Counted from the first letter of the stretch, positions 26,938-35,758 are shown. The stretch: DNA of 64,000 bases from Pseudomonas sp. GD04019 (GCF_029837695.1 NZ_JAOEEA010000013.1:1-64000), one strand, 5' to 3'. Notes: a model not told the origin generated them from the sequence alone. Numbers and translations are program-made.

Positions 26938-29850
26938 ATGTCCAAACCGAAGCTGCCGCCCTTCCCCTTCATCCCTGCCCTGGACCCCGCCGAGTTCGAG
27001 AAGACCTGGCAGGACGCCCCGCGCCTGCTCGCCGCCCTCACCGGCGCGCATTTAGGCGCCTGGTACTGGGACATCGAAAGCGGCAAGGTCAGCTGGTCGC
27101 GCGGCGCCCAGGCCCTGTTCGGCCTGGACCCCAAGCAGCCGCTGGAGCAGCGGGTCGACTACATCGAGCTGATCCCCGAGGAAGACCGTGCCATGGTCCA
27201 GCGCCTGTTCAAGCAGGTGCTGGACGGCAAGCCGATTCCGGACGCTCTGCGTCACCGCATCCGCTGGCCCGACGGCAGCCTGCACTGGCTGGAGATCAGC
27301 GGCCGTCCGCAGCTGGACGCCAATGGGCGCAAGCGGGTATTCGGCGTCATCCGTGAAATCACCCAGCAGCGGGAACAGGAACAGGCCCTGCGCGACAGCC
27401 AGGAACGCCTGACCCTGGCCCTGGAATCGGCCAACCTGGGCACCTGGGACTGGCACATCCCCAGCGACATGCTCTATGGCTCGGACCGCGCCGCCAGCCT
27501 GCACGGCCTACCCGCCGAGCCCTACCACGGCGAGTTCAGCGGCTTCTTCCAGCACGTGCCGGAAGAGGACCGCAAGGTCATGCGCAAGGCCTACCGCGAC
27601 GCCGTGGGCGGCATAAAGCGCGACTACCAGGTGACGTACCGCACCCGCCTGGACAGCGGCGACATGCGCTACCTGGAGAGCACCGCCAAGCTCTACCGCG
27701 ACGAACAGGGCGCGCCCCTGCGCATGGCCGGCATCCTCATGGACATCACCGAACGGGTACAGCGCGAGCAGCGCCTGGCCGCCTCCGAGGAGAAGTTCGT
27801 CACCCTGTTCCAAGCCAGCCCCGACCCGATCTGCGTCACCCGCATCCGCGACGGCGTGTTCATCGAGGTCAACCCCAGCTTCAGCCAGACCTTCGGCTGG
27901 CAGCCCAAGGAAATCGTCGGGCGCAGCGCGCCGGAGCTGGGCTTCTGGGTCGAAGAGAGCCAGCGTGACCAACTGTTCGCCAAGCTCACCCGCGATCAGG
28001 GCCTGAGCAACGAAGAGGCGCACTACCGCACCAAGGACGGCCGCGAGCTGGCCTGCGTGATCTCCAGCCGCTTTATCCGCGTCGACCGCCAGCTATGCAT
28101 CACCACCACCTTCCGCGACATCACCGAGCGCCAGGCCGCCGAGGCGGCGCTCAAGGCCAGCCAGGAGAAGTTCGCCAAGGCGTTCCACTCCAGCCCCGAT
28201 GCCATCACCATCACCGAGCGTGACAGCGGCCGCTATATCGAGGTCAACGAAGGCTTCTGCCGTCTCACCGGCTATCGCCCGGAGGAGGTCATCGGCCGCA
28301 GCGCGCATGAGCTGAACGTCTGGGCCTACCCGGAGGAGCGCGAGCGCATGGTCGAGCTGATCATCAACGAAGGGCGCGCCTACCACCTGGAGATGCACGG
28401 CCAGCACCGCGACGGCAGCATTCGCCTGGTCGAGGTCTCGGTCGAGCCGATCGAGCTGAACAACACCCCCTGCCTGCTGCTCAACGCCCGTGACATCAGC
28501 GAGCTGAAAGAGGCCCAGGCCCAGGTGCGCCACCTGGCCTACCACGACCCGCTGACCAACCTGCCCAACCGCGCGCTGCTGATGGATCGCCTAACCCAGC
28601 AGATCGCCCTGCTCAAGCGCCACAACCTGCACGGCGCCCTGCTGTTCCTCGACCTGGACCACTTCAAGCACATCAACGATTCGCTCGGCCACCCGGTCGG
28701 CGACGCCGTGCTGAAGATGGTCACCGCGCGCCTGGAGGCCAGCGTGCGCCTGGAAGACACGGTGGCGCGCCTGGGCGGCGACGAGTTCGTGGTACTGATC
28801 TCCGGCCTGGATGGCACCCGCTCCGAGGTCACCCGCCAGGTTCGCCAGGTCGCGGAGAAGCTGCGCGGCCTGCTGGCCGAGCCGATGCTGCTGGACGGCC
28901 ATCGCCTGCAGGTGACACCGAGCATCGGCATCGCCCTGGTGCCGGACCACGGCGACAACCCCACCGACCTGCTCAAGCGCGCCGATATCGCCCTGTACCG
29001 GGCCAAGGACTCCGGCCGCAACACCATCCAGCTGTTCCGCAAGGCCATGCAGGACGCCGCCAGCGAGCGCCTGCGCCTCGAGAGCGACCTGCGCCTGGCC
29101 CTGGCCCGCGGCGAGTTCGAACTGTACTTCCAACCCCAGGTGGATGCTCGCGACGGCAGCGTGATCGGCAGTGAGGCCCTGCTGCGCTGGAGCCACCCGA
29201 CGCTCGGCCCGCAGTCGCCGGCGCAGTTCATCCAGGTACTGGAAGAAAGCGGGCTGATCCTCGAAGTTGGCGCCTGGGTGCTCAGCGAGGCCTGCCATGC
29301 CGGCGCGCGCCTGATGCGCGACGGTCTGGTGCGCCGCGACGCCTTCCAGCTGTGCGTCAACATCAGCCCGCGGCAGTTCCGCCAGAACGACTTCGTCGAG
29401 CGCGTGGAGCGCTGCCTGGAGCAGAGCCAGCTGCCAGCCCGCATGCTCAAGCTGGAGATTACCGAGGGCATCGTCATCCACAACCTGGACGACACCATCG
29501 CCAAGATGCACCGCCTGAAGAAGCTCGGCATCAGCTTCGCCATGGACGATTTCGGTACCGGCTACAGCTCGCTGACCTACCTCAAGCGCCTACCGGTGGA
29601 CGTGCTGAAGATCGACCAGTCGTTCGTGCGCGACGCCACCAGCGACCCCAACGACGCCGAGATCATCCGCGCCATCGTCGCCATGGCCCGCAGCCTCAAC
29701 CTGGCGGTAATCGCCGAAGGCGTGGAACAACCCGAGCAGCTGGAGTTCCTCCTGCAGCAGGGCTGCCACCAGTACCAGGGCTACCTGTTCAGCAAGCCGG
29801 TGCCGCTGCTGGAGTTCCACGATCTGCTATTGGCCAGCCGCCGCGCCTAA
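26938..29850 (+). CDS. PAS-GGDEF-EAL cyclic-di-GMP signalling protein
   Basis: A 970-residue cytoplasmic protein with no transmembrane segment. I start it at ATG 26938 (MSKPKLPPFPFIP) and count four PAS domains (about 30-145, 150-265, 280-395, 400-520), the first two of the PAS fold with PAC-like ends. The GGDEF domain has intact GGDEF at about 612-616 with an inhibitory-site RLED five residues before it, and the EAL domain has EALLRW near 745 and DDFGTGYSSL near 880, so both cyclase and phosphodiesterase motifs look functional. Multiple PAS domains imply sensing of a small ligand, redox state or light, none identifiable here. It lies 117 bases after the LysR gene. Confidence 0.93.
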   Translation: MSKPKLPPFPFIPALDPAEFEKTWQDAPRLLAALTGAHLGAWYWDIESGKVSWSRGAQALFGLDPKQPLEQRVDYIELIPEEDRAMVQRLFKQVLDGKPIPDALRHRIRWPDGSLHWLEISGRPQLDANGRKRVFGVIREITQQREQEQALRDSQERLTLALESANLGTWDWHIPSDMLYGSDRAASLHGLPAEPYHGEFSGFFQHVPEEDRKVMRKAYRDAVGGIKRDYQVTYRTRLDSGDMRYLESTAKLYRDEQGAPLRMAGILMDITERVQREQRLAASEEKFVTLFQASPDPICVTRIRDGVFIEVNPSFSQTFGWQPKEIVGRSAPELGFWVEESQRDQLFAKLTRDQGLSNEEAHYRTKDGRELACVISSRFIRVDRQLCITTTFRDITERQAAEAALKASQEKFAKAFHSSPDAITITERDSGRYIEVNEGFCRLTGYRPEEVIGRSAHELNVWAYPEERERMVELIINEGRAYHLEMHGQHRDGSIRLVEVSVEPIELNNTPCLLLNARDISELKEAQAQVRHLAYHDPLTNLPNRALLMDRLTQQIALLKRHNLHGALLFLDLDHFKHINDSLGHPVGDAVLKMVTARLEASVRLEDTVARLGGDEFVVLISGLDGTRSEVTRQVRQVAEKLRGLLAEPMLLDGHRLQVTPSIGIALVPDHGDNPTDLLKRADIALYRAKDSGRNTIQLFRKAMQDAASERLRLESDLRLALARGEFELYFQPQVDARDGSVIGSEALLRWSHPTLGPQSPAQFIQVLEESGLILEVGAWVLSEACHAGARLMRDGLVRRDAFQLCVNISPRQFRQNDFVERVERCLEQSQLPARMLKLEITEGIVIHNLDDTIAKMHRLKKLGISFAMDDFGTGYSSLTYLKRLPVDVLKIDQSFVRDATSDPNDAEIIRAIVAMARSLNLAVIAEGVEQPEQLEFLLQQGCHQYQGYLFSKPVPLLEFHDLLLASRRA

Positions 29851-30020
29851 GAACCTGCCCACGATCTGCTGCGCGTCGGAAAAAGCTGCGTTAAAAGCAG
29901 CCTGGGTCGCCAGCCCGGTCGGAATGCTCATTTACCACTCGTAAACTGCGCTTCCTCAGCTGCTTTTGCGGGGCCGCCCAGGCCTTGTTTTTCTCTAGCT
30001 CGCGAGATCGTGAGCAGATT
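29851..30020. repeat. Hairpin-rich intergenic repeat, MITE/REP-like
   Basis: This stretch reads as a nested imperfect palindrome: outer arms share CACGATCT (29861 side and, inverted, about 30006-30013), a middle pair contains AAAAGCAGC near 29894 and its inverse GCTGCTTTT near 29960, and the centre GGAATGC...GCTTCC encloses TTTAC-CACTC-GTAAA (29931-29945). It has no coding potential. Similar intergenic units occur in several pseudomonads as far as I remember; copy number here cannot be seen. Confidence 0.5.
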
Positions 30021-30027
30021 GAAATGA

Positions 30028-30053
30028 AGAAGGGCACCCGCAGGTGCCCTTCT
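30028..30053 (-). terminator. Terminator of ibpA
   Basis: The hairpin AGAAGGGCACC-CGCA-GGTGCCCTTCT lies 20 bases after the ibpA stop codon at 30073 on the minus strand, followed by TCATTTCAATC, which is only moderately T-rich. Confidence 0.8.
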
Positions 30054-30072
30054 CTCCTCCTCTACCGACCTA

Positions 30073-30522
30073 TCAGCCTTCCAGCGCCGGCTTCTCGCCG
30101 CCAATTGGGATGCGCTTGGCCTTGGCTTCTTCCGGCACGATGCGCACCAGATCGATGTTCAGCAGGCCGTGGGCCAGGCCCGCCGCCTTGACCTCGATAT
30201 GGTCGGCCAGGCGGAACGACAGCTTGAAGCCGCGCTGGGCGATGCCCTGGTGCAGGAAGCTGACGTTTTCGGCGGCGCGTTCGCGCTTGCCGCCGGTGAC
30301 GGTCAGCACACCGCGCTCGACCTGCAGCTCGAGGTCTTCTTCGCGGAAGCCGGCGGCCGCGACTACGATGCGGTACTGGTCGTCGCCATGCTTCTCGACG
30401 TTGTAGGGCGGGTAGGAACTGCCGTTCTCGCTGCTGCGCAGCGCCGACTCGAACAGATCGTTGAAACGGTCGAAACCGATGGACTGGCGGAACAGAGGGG
30501 CCAGGGAAAGTACGTTGCTCAT
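30073..30522 (-). CDS. ibpA: Small heat-shock protein IbpA
   Basis: A 149-residue alpha-crystallin-type holdase that binds aggregating proteins during heat stress and passes them to DnaK/ClpB. The alpha-crystallin domain runs from about 35 to 128 (YPPYNVEKHGDDQYRIVVAAA and LTVTGGKRE), with a short C-terminal tail containing the IPI motif (RIPIGG) that contacts neighbouring subunits. The upstream region carries a sigma-32-type promoter and a ROSE-like thermometer, so both transcription and translation should rise with temperature. It is divergent from a broken dehydrogenase gene. Confidence 0.96.
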   Translation of the reverse strand: MSNVLSLAPLFRQSIGFDRFNDLFESALRSSENGSSYPPYNVEKHGDDQYRIVVAAAGFREEDLELQVERGVLTVTGGKRERAAENVSFLHQGIAQRGFKLSFRLADHIEVKAAGLAHGLLNIDLVRIVPEEAKAKRIPIGGEKPALEG

Positions 30523-30586
30523 GTTGCGTCTCCTGAATAATCAGCAAGTGTCGTTTCATCGCAGGACCCGACTTCGGCATCCCGCA
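30523..30586 (-). promoter_or_regulatory. ROSE-like RNA thermometer in the ibpA leader
   Basis: In the ~63-base leader the last hairpin, minus strand of 30530-30548, pairs CTTGCTGA with TCAGGAG around a UUAU loop. The G of UUGCU is left unpaired (bulged) opposite the Shine-Dalgarno AGGAG, and a U-G wobble lies beside it. This is the defining feature of ROSE elements, which melt at heat shock to free the ribosome site. A longer GC hairpin may precede it. Confidence 0.85.
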
Positions 30587-30592
30587 ACCCAT

Positions 30593-30620
30593 AGATGGGA
30601 GCCCGGTTTTCGATTTCAAG
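30593..30620 (-). promoter_or_regulatory. Sigma-32 heat-shock promoter of ibpA
   Basis: On the minus strand CTTGAAA (30614-30620) and TCCCATCT (30593-30600) are 13 bases apart. They match the sigma-32 consensus (CTTGAAA, CCCCATNT) with one mismatch. The predicted start lies near 30586. Confidence 0.85.
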
Positions 30621-30632
30621 GGGGAATTTGTC

Positions 30633-31378
30633 ATGCACAAAATCATGCTGATCAGCGGTGCCAGTCGCGGCATCGGCGCCGCCACCGCCCGCCTGGCGGC
30701 GCAGCGCGGCTACCACCTGCTGCTCAACTAGCGCAGCCGGCTGAACGAAGCCACGGCGCTGGCTCGCGAGATCACCGCCCACGGCGGCGTGGCGCATACG
30801 GTACAGGCCGATATCGCCGAGGAGGCGGACGTGCTGCGCCTGTTCGCCGAGCTGGATGAGCACTATGGCCGCCTGGACGCGCTGATCAACAACGCCGGCG
30901 TACTGGAAGCGCAAATGCGCCTGGAGCGGATGGACGTGGCGCGCTGGCAGCGCGTACTGGCCACCAATGTGATCGGCAGCTTCCTGTGTTGCCGCGAGGC
31001 GATCAAACGCATGTCCAGCCAGCATGGCGGCAACGGCGGAGCCATCGTCAACGTCTCGTCCATGGCCGCCCGCCTCGGCTCACCCAATGAATACATCAAC
31101 TACGCGGCAGCCAAGGGCGCGGTGGACAACCTGACCATCGGCCTGGCCCGCGAGGTGGCCGGCGAAGGCATTCGCGTCAATGCCGTACGCCCGGGCCTAT
31201 CGAGACCGATATCCACGCCGCCGGCGGCGAACCGGGGCGTATCGAGAGGCTCAAGGGCAGCGTACCGCTGCAGCGCGGCGGCAGGCCCGAAGAAGCGGCG
31301 GAGGCGATTCTCTGGCTAGCGTCGGCACAGTCGTCCTACTGCACCGGCACCTTCATCAACGTCAGCGGCGGCCGCTAG
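30633..31378 (+). pseudogene. Short-chain dehydrogenase, broken by a stop and a frameshift
   Basis: The reading starts at ATG 30633 with a GGGGGAA site upstream and gives the SDR cofactor motif GASRGIG (about 9-15), but codon 33 is TAG (30729) where HLLLNYRSR-like sequence expects a tyrosine codon. The frame then continues with NNAG (near 88), NVSSMAAR, and YAAAKGA carrying the catalytic Tyr and Lys. At about 31198 one base is missing: the frame would otherwise read RPGLIETDIHAAGGEPGR and continue to PLQRGG, AILWLAS and FINVSGGR before TAG at 31376. Two independent lesions argue for a real pseudogene, though sequencing errors cannot be excluded. The end overlaps dusC by four bases. P. aeruginosa has an SDR gene beside ibpA as I recall. 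Confidence 0.8.
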
Positions 31379-32343
31379 GCACTTTCCGCCAGCGCCGCCT
31401 CGGGCGCGCCGAGCAACTGGTCGATGCGCTGGCAGTCGTTCTCGCGGCGCACCTCGGCGAACAGCGCCACCGCCTCCGGGTAGCTGCGGGTAAGCATGGC
31501 CAGCCACTGCTTGAGGCGCCCCGGCGCATAGCGCGGCGCCAGCTTGCGCCGGGCCTGCCGCCAGAAATCCTGGAGCAGCGGTTGCAGCTCGCCCCAGCTC
31601 ATCGGCACGACCTCTTGCCCGGCACGGGCAGCGGCGATCTGCCGGGCCAGGTCGGGGCGCGAAACCAGGCCGCGACCGAGCATGATGTCCTCGGCGCCGC
31701 TGACCTCGCGACAACGCCGCCAGTCATCGACCGTCCAGATCTCGCCATTGGCATACACCGGCACATCGACCACCTCCTGCACCCGCGCCACCCATTCCCA
31801 GTGGGCAGGCGGCTTGTAGCCGTCGACCTTGGTCCGCGCGTGCACCACCAGTTGGTCGGCGCCGCCTTCGGCCAGGGCCCGGGCGCAGTCCAGGGCGCCA
31901 TCCGGGCTGTCGAAGCCCAGGCGCATCTTGGCGGTCACCGGAATCTCTGCCGGAACCGCGCGGCGCACCTCGCACAGGATGGCGTGCAGCAGCTCTGGCT
32001 CCTTGAGCAGCACGGCGCCGCCGCGCGACTTGTTCACCGTCTTGGCCGGGCAGCCGAAGTTGAGGTCGATCACCGGTGCGCCCAGGGTGCAGGCGAAGGC
32101 CGCGTTGTCGGCCAGGCAGATGGGATCGGAGCCAAGCAGTTGCACGCGCATCGGCGTGCCGGCCCGCGTGAGCGCGCCGTCTGCCAGCTCGGGGGCCAGC
32201 TTGCGGTAGGCGGCCTCGGGCAGCAGGCGGTCGCAGACGCGAATGAACTCGGTGACGCACCAGTCGATGCCGCCAACACGGGTCAGCACATCGCGCAGGA
32301 TCTCGTCGACCAGCCCCTCCATGGGAGCCAGGGCGATTTGCAT
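31375..32343 (-). CDS. dusC: tRNA-dihydrouridine(16) synthase DusC
   Basis: A 322-residue FMN-dependent enzyme that reduces uridine at position 16 of tRNA. The N-terminus [20 protein letters not shown] is typical of the DusC branch. The catalytic cysteine is in [17 protein letters not shown] near residue 100, and the FMN-binding KMRLGFDS and [16 protein letters not shown] segments follow. The stop overlaps the end of the broken dehydrogenase gene on the other strand. Confidence 0.94.
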   Translation of the reverse strand: MQIALAPMEGLVDEILRDVLTRVGGIDWCVTEFIRVCDRLLPEAAYRKLAPELADGALTRAGTPMRVQLLGSDPICLADNAAFACTLGAPVIDLNFGCPAKTVNKSRGGAVLLKEPELLHAILCEVRRAVPAEIPVTAKMRLGFDSPDGALDCARALAEGGADQLVVHARTKVDGYKPPAHWEWVARVQEVVDVPVYANGEIWTVDDWRRCREVSGAEDIMLGRGLVSRPDLARQIAAARAGQEVVPMSWGELQPLLQDFWRQARRKLAPRYAPGRLKQWLAMLTRSYPEAVALFAEVRRENDCQRIDQLLGAPEAALAESA

Positions 32344-32435
32344 GGGTCAGTCCGGGAAAACGGGGCGCACAGTTTAAGGCGCCACTTGCTCAGCGCAAGA
32401 TGGTCCACACTGCAGGAGACCAAAGGGAGAACACC

Positions 32436-32831
32436 ATGCTGCGCCATTCACTACTCGCCCTGTGCCTGCTCGGCGCCCTCGCCCAGGCCGCCGAACCCCT
32501 CCCGCGCGGGGTACAGGTCATGCCGCCGGACCCCGCACCCGGCGGCCCGGGCCGGCTGATCTTCAGCCGCGACAACAACGCGCCGAACGCCTGCGACGTG
32601 GAGCTGTACGTCAATCAACAAGTGGTAGCGAAACTGGGGCCGGGCGAGCGCACCAGCCTCGACCTGCCCAGCGGCGAACTCAGCGTAGCCGTGGCCATTT
32701 CCTCGGCCGGCTACTGCGGCGGACGTGGGCCAGAACAGGAGCAGTCGGTGCTGCTCGGCTCGGGCGAGACCCGGCAATTCGCGATCATGGTCGAGCCGGG
32801 CCAGGTATTCCTCGCCCCGCTGCTCCACTAG
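32436..32831 (+). CDS. Conserved hypothetical secreted protein
   Basis: A 131-residue protein of unknown function. The start ATG 32436 follows GGGAG at a good spacing and opens a signal peptide ([20 protein letters not shown]). The mature part is about 110 residues with a beta-rich look: PGRLIFSRDNN, VELYVNQQVVAKLGPGERTSLDLPSGE, and ETRQFAIMVEPGQVFLAPLL. The pattern of a short immunoglobulin-like or DUF2846-like domain that binds or decorates other envelope proteins is possible; I would not assign it further. Two cysteines (CDVELYV and GYCGG) could form a disulfide. The stop overlaps the thioesterase gene by four bases tail to tail. Confidence 0.75.
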   Translation: MLRHSLLALCLLGALAQAAEPLPRGVQVMPPDPAPGGPGRLIFSRDNNAPNACDVELYVNQQVVAKLGPGERTSLDLPSGELSVAVAISSAGYCGGRGPEQEQSVLLGSGETRQFAIMVEPGQVFLAPLLH

Positions 32832-33277
32832 AGCTGCAGCGGATAGGGCTCCAGCAGCGCCTGACCGTAACCCTCGACGAACTCGGGCGGCATGCGCTTG
32901 GGCTTGCCGCTGGACAGCTCGATGCAGACGAAGGTGGTCTGCGCACGCAGCAGGCTGCAGGCATCGGCCGGGCGCCACAGCTGGAAGCGCCGGGTCATCT
33001 TCAGCTTGTGGTCGGACTCGACGATCCAGGTGGCCATCTGCAGCTCTTCGCCCTCGTAGGCGCTGGCCAGGTAGTCGATCTCGTGACGCAGCACGGCCAT
33101 GGCCCGGTCCATACGCCGGTACTCGGCCAGGTCCAGGCCCAAATGTTGCGAGTGGCGCCAGGCGCAGCGCTCCAGCCAGCTGACGTAGACCGCATTGTTG
33201 GCGTGGCCCAGGCCGTCGATGTCTTCGGCGGTGACTTGCAGATCGATCACGAACGGCTGTGGCAAATCCCAACTCAC
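32828..33277 (-). CDS. Hotdog-fold acyl-CoA thioesterase (4HBT/YbgC-like)
   Basis: A 149-residue hotdog thioesterase. The family active-site pattern is seen as DIDGLGHANNAVYVSWLERC (residues 18-37), where the aspartate of DGLGH-type motifs acts as base, followed by AVLRHEIDYLASAYEG and the strand KMTRRFQLWR. Such enzymes cleave acyl-CoA or acyl-ACP thioesters; the substrate is not evident. It starts four bases inside the end of eda (33274-33277 overlap), so the two are translationally coupled. Confidence 0.9.
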   Translation of the reverse strand: MSWDLPQPFVIDLQVTAEDIDGLGHANNAVYVSWLERCAWRHSQHLGLDLAEYRRMDRAMAVLRHEIDYLASAYEGEELQMATWIVESDHKLKMTRRFQLWRPADACSLLRAQTTFVCIELSSGKPKRMPPEFVEGYGQALLEPYPLQL

Positions 33278-33924
33278 GGCTTGACCTCCAGACTGGCCGC
33301 CAGGTCGCGAGCCTCGCTGGCCAGTTGGGTGATCTGGTCCCAGGCACGGGCGCGGATCAGGTTATCCGGGGCGATCCAGGTGCCACCGACACAGGCCACG
33401 TTGGGCAGGCGCAGAAAGGTCAACAGGTTGTCCGCGGTGATGCCGCCGGTCGGGCAGAAACGGATGCCGGTGAACGGCCCCTTGAAGCTCTTCAGCATCT
33501 TCACGCTGGCAGCGCCGTTGGCCGGGAACAGCTTGAGCGAGCGATAGCCATACTCCAGGGCCAGCAGCACTTCCGAAGGCGTCATCACCGCCGGCAGATA
33601 GGGCAGGCCGGAGTCTTCCGCGGCAGCGGCGAGGCGTTCGGTGCAGCCGGGGCTGACGGTGAACTGGGCGCCGGCATCGCGGGCCTCCTGGAACTGCTCG
33701 GCGTGGATCACCGTGCCAGCGCCGACCAGCAACTCCGGCAGCGCCTTGCGGATCGCCGACAGGGCGTCCAGCGCGCGCGGCGTGCGCAGCGTCACCTCGA
33801 GCACGCTGACGCCGCCGGCGTGCAGTGCACGGGCCATGTCCACCGCCAGCTCGCAATCCTCGATCACCAGTACCGGCAGTACCGGGCGCGCCCGCTGCAG
33901 CACCGCTTCCATTGTCAGGCTCAT
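33274..33924 (-). CDS. eda: 2-keto-3-deoxy-6-phosphogluconate aldolase Eda
   Basis: A 216-residue class I aldolase of the Entner-Doudoroff pathway that splits KDPG to pyruvate and glyceraldehyde-3-phosphate. The general-base glutamate is in VLEVTLRTPRAL (near 44), GAGTV is near 68, and the Schiff-base lysine is in SLKLFPA near 133. The GGI-containing phosphate site PTGGITADN follows. In P. aeruginosa a second copy lies with edd/zwf; this copy is in the place of PA3131 beside a thioesterase and hydrolase, and may serve other keto-acid aldol reactions such as KDPGal. Confidence 0.9.
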   Translation of the reverse strand: MSLTMEAVLQRARPVLPVLVIEDCELAVDMARALHAGGVSVLEVTLRTPRALDALSAIRKALPELLVGAGTVIHAEQFQEARDAGAQFTVSPGCTERLAAAAEDSGLPYLPAVMTPSEVLLALEYGYRSLKLFPANGAASVKMLKSFKGPFTGIRFCPTGGITADNLLTFLRLPNVACVGGTWIAPDNLIRARAWDQITQLASEARDLAASLEVKP

Positions 33925-34077
33925 GTCATTTCCCCCTCATCGAGATTCCGACACCGATCGGCATAGGCTGCTGTGACGGCGCCGAGCCGGACCGGAGCAC
34001 AACTCCGGTCCGCCGAGAACATGGGAGGGAGTGTAACGTTTTAGAGCGGCCCTTAGCGCTTTGCGTTCCTTACCGGC

Positions 34078-34941
34078 TCAGGATGCCAGCGCCGTTGCGC
34101 CGAACACCCGGTGCTCGGCGGCGGCGTTGCGCCCGGTATTACCGAGCAGCTCCAGCACCGCCTCGATCAACCGCGGATCGGCCAGCGAGCGACTGTGGCC
34201 ACCCTCCTCCAGGGTCAGCAGGCGGCTCTCGGCCCAAGCCGCATGAATATTCTGCGCCTCGGCGAAAGGCACCATCGGATCATCCTTGGCATGCACCACC
34301 AGGCCGGGGAAATCCAGGCGGTAGCGCTCCACATCGAGCTGTGCCGCCGGCATGCCGGCGCTTTCCTCGACCATGCGCACGAAGCGCGTCCGCGCCTGCT
34401 TCGGTAGACCGACGAAATGAGCGAAGCGGCGCAACGCACCGAGGATCCGCGCAGGCGCGGCGATGGTTACCAGCGCCTCGGTGCGCAAGCCCAGCTGGGT
34501 CGCCAGCAACGCGCCGGCACCGCCGAGGGAATGGCCGATCACCGCCTTCAGTGGCGGCAGCTCGCTGGAAGCCTCCAGCAACGCTCGAGCGAACAGCACG
34601 ACGTTGGCCTCATGCCCCGGAGAATGGCCGTGGGCCGGCCCATCCAGCGCCACCACGCCATAACCGGCGCGCACCAGGGCGCGGATCAGGTCGGCGAACT
34701 GGGTCGGCCGGCCTTCCCAGCCGTGCAGCAACAATACCGCAGGCCCTTGCCCCCAGCGCAGGGCGGACAGGCCGAAACGCAGGGTGATGCGCTCGGCCTC
34801 GGCCAGCAGCGGCAGCTCCCAATCGCGCGGCGGCAGGTCGCGCGGCGTGAGGAAGGCCCGGTGCATCTTGCTGGCCACCAGATCAGGCGCCAGGCGACCA
34901 ACAGTGGCGTTGAAACCACGAATCCAGCTCATGCTGCTCAT
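34078..34941 (-). CDS. Alpha/beta hydrolase
   Basis: A 287-residue serine hydrolase. The nucleophile elbow is GHSLGGAG near residue 137, preceded by the oxyanion-hole LLLHGWEGRP near 70-79. The acid is probably in VVHAKDDPMVPF near 214 and the catalytic histidine in LEEGGHSRSL near 245. The substrate is unknown. It follows the TetR gene downstream across a terminator-like hairpin, and in P. aeruginosa the equivalent hydrolase gene also sits next to a TetR regulator, so the regulator may control it. Confidence 0.88.
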   Translation of the reverse strand: MSSMSWIRGFNATVGRLAPDLVASKMHRAFLTPRDLPPRDWELPLLAEAERITLRFGLSALRWGQGPAVLLLHGWEGRPTQFADLIRALVRAGYGVVALDGPAHGHSPGHEANVVLFARALLEASSELPPLKAVIGHSLGGAGALLATQLGLRTEALVTIAAPARILGALRRFAHFVGLPKQARTRFVRMVEESAGMPAAQLDVERYRLDFPGLVVHAKDDPMVPFAEAQNIHAAWAESRLLTLEEGGHSRSLADPRLIEAVLELLGNTGRNAAAEHRVFGATALAS

Positions 34942-34963
34942 CTCGCTTCTCCCTCACACCAAA

Positions 34964-34978
34964 GCCCGCCAGGCGGGC
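34964..34978 (-). terminator. Hairpin after the TetR gene
   Basis: GCCCGCC-A-GGCGGGC sits just after the TetR stop at 34985 and before the hydrolase start at 34941 on the minus strand, followed by TTTGG. It may end or attenuate transcription between the two. Confidence 0.5.
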
Positions 34979-34984
34979 ATGCTT

Positions 34985-35524
34985 TCAGATCACTGCCGAC
35001 TTGGCGGCGCGCAGAATTCGGTCGGACAGCTCGCCATCACCCAGGGCGCGGGCCAGCGCCAGGCCACCGACCATCAACGCCAGGTCAGCCAGGGCCTTGT
35101 CGGCGTCCTCGGGACTGCCAGCCAGCTCGGCAACCATCAGCTCGGTGTGCTCGACCAGCACGCTACGAAACGGCTCCGGCAGGCGACTGAGCTCAGCCAG
35201 CGAGCTGGGCAGCGGGCAGGCGTCGACTTCGGCGTCGCGGTGCTTGCGCGACAGATAGAAGGCTGCAGCCAGCACGCGACGGTCATGGGCGGACAGGCTG
35301 TCGTCGAGCTGCTTAAGCATCTGCCGGCGACGCGCCAGCAGTTGGGTGAACGCCTCCAGCATCAGCGCGTCCTTGCTCTCGAAGTGGGCATAGAAGCCGC
35401 CGACGGTCAGCCCGGCAGCCCCCATCACCTCACCGACACTGGGCTCGACCGGGCCACGCTGAATCAGCGCACTAGTGGCAACATCGAGAATACGCTCGCG
35501 GGTTCTGCTCTTCTTGTCGCTCAT
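34985..35524 (-). CDS. TetR-family transcriptional regulator
   Basis: A 179-residue repressor-type regulator. The start at 35524 (MSDKKSRTRERIL) follows a GGAGG site inside the codons of the longer frame, so that longer start (35536) is rejected. The N-terminal helix-turn-helix reads VGEVMGAAGLTVGGFYAHFESKDAL, the rest is a ligand-binding domain rich in Leu and Ala. The ligand is unknown. The TetR-hydrolase pair suggests a small detoxification or ester-metabolism module. Confidence 0.9.
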   Translation of the reverse strand: MSDKKSRTRERILDVATSALIQRGPVEPSVGEVMGAAGLTVGGFYAHFESKDALMLEAFTQLLARRRQMLKQLDDSLSAHDRRVLAAAFYLSRKHRDAEVDACPLPSSLAELSRLPEPFRSVLVEHTELMVAELAGSPEDADKALADLALMVGGLALARALGDGELSDRILRAAKSAVI

Positions 35525-35629
35525 GGCAGCCTCCATAAGATTATGTATTTAATATTATATATGTAATAAGAAACCGCAAGCAGGCAATCAGACCGCTCGT
35601 CGGTGACTTTTCAGGAGGCTGAAAAAACA

Positions 35630-35657
35630 AAAGGGCCATTCCGAAGAATGACCCTTG
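35630..35657 (-). terminator. Terminator of the tRNA operon
   Basis: AAGGGCCATTC-CGAA-GAATGACCCTT, with one mismatch, lies 26 bases past the last tRNA on the minus strand and is followed by TTTTGTTTTTTC. Confidence 0.88.
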
Positions 35658-35682
35658 AAGTCCGCAAAACGCGGAAAGAAAG

Positions 35683-35758
35683 TGGCGTCCCCTAGGGGAC
35701 TCGAACCCCTGTTACCGCCGTGAAAGGGCGGTGTCCTAGGCCACTAGACGAAGGGGAC
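35683..35758 (-). tRNA. tRNA-Glu (UUC), copy 2
   Basis: A 76-base tRNA with encoded CCA. The acceptor stem GTCCCCT/AGGGGAC and the anticodon TTC within CCCTTTCACG read on the minus strand. It is the last tRNA of a four-gene array downstream of gltX, the synthetase that charges it. Confidence 0.97.
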
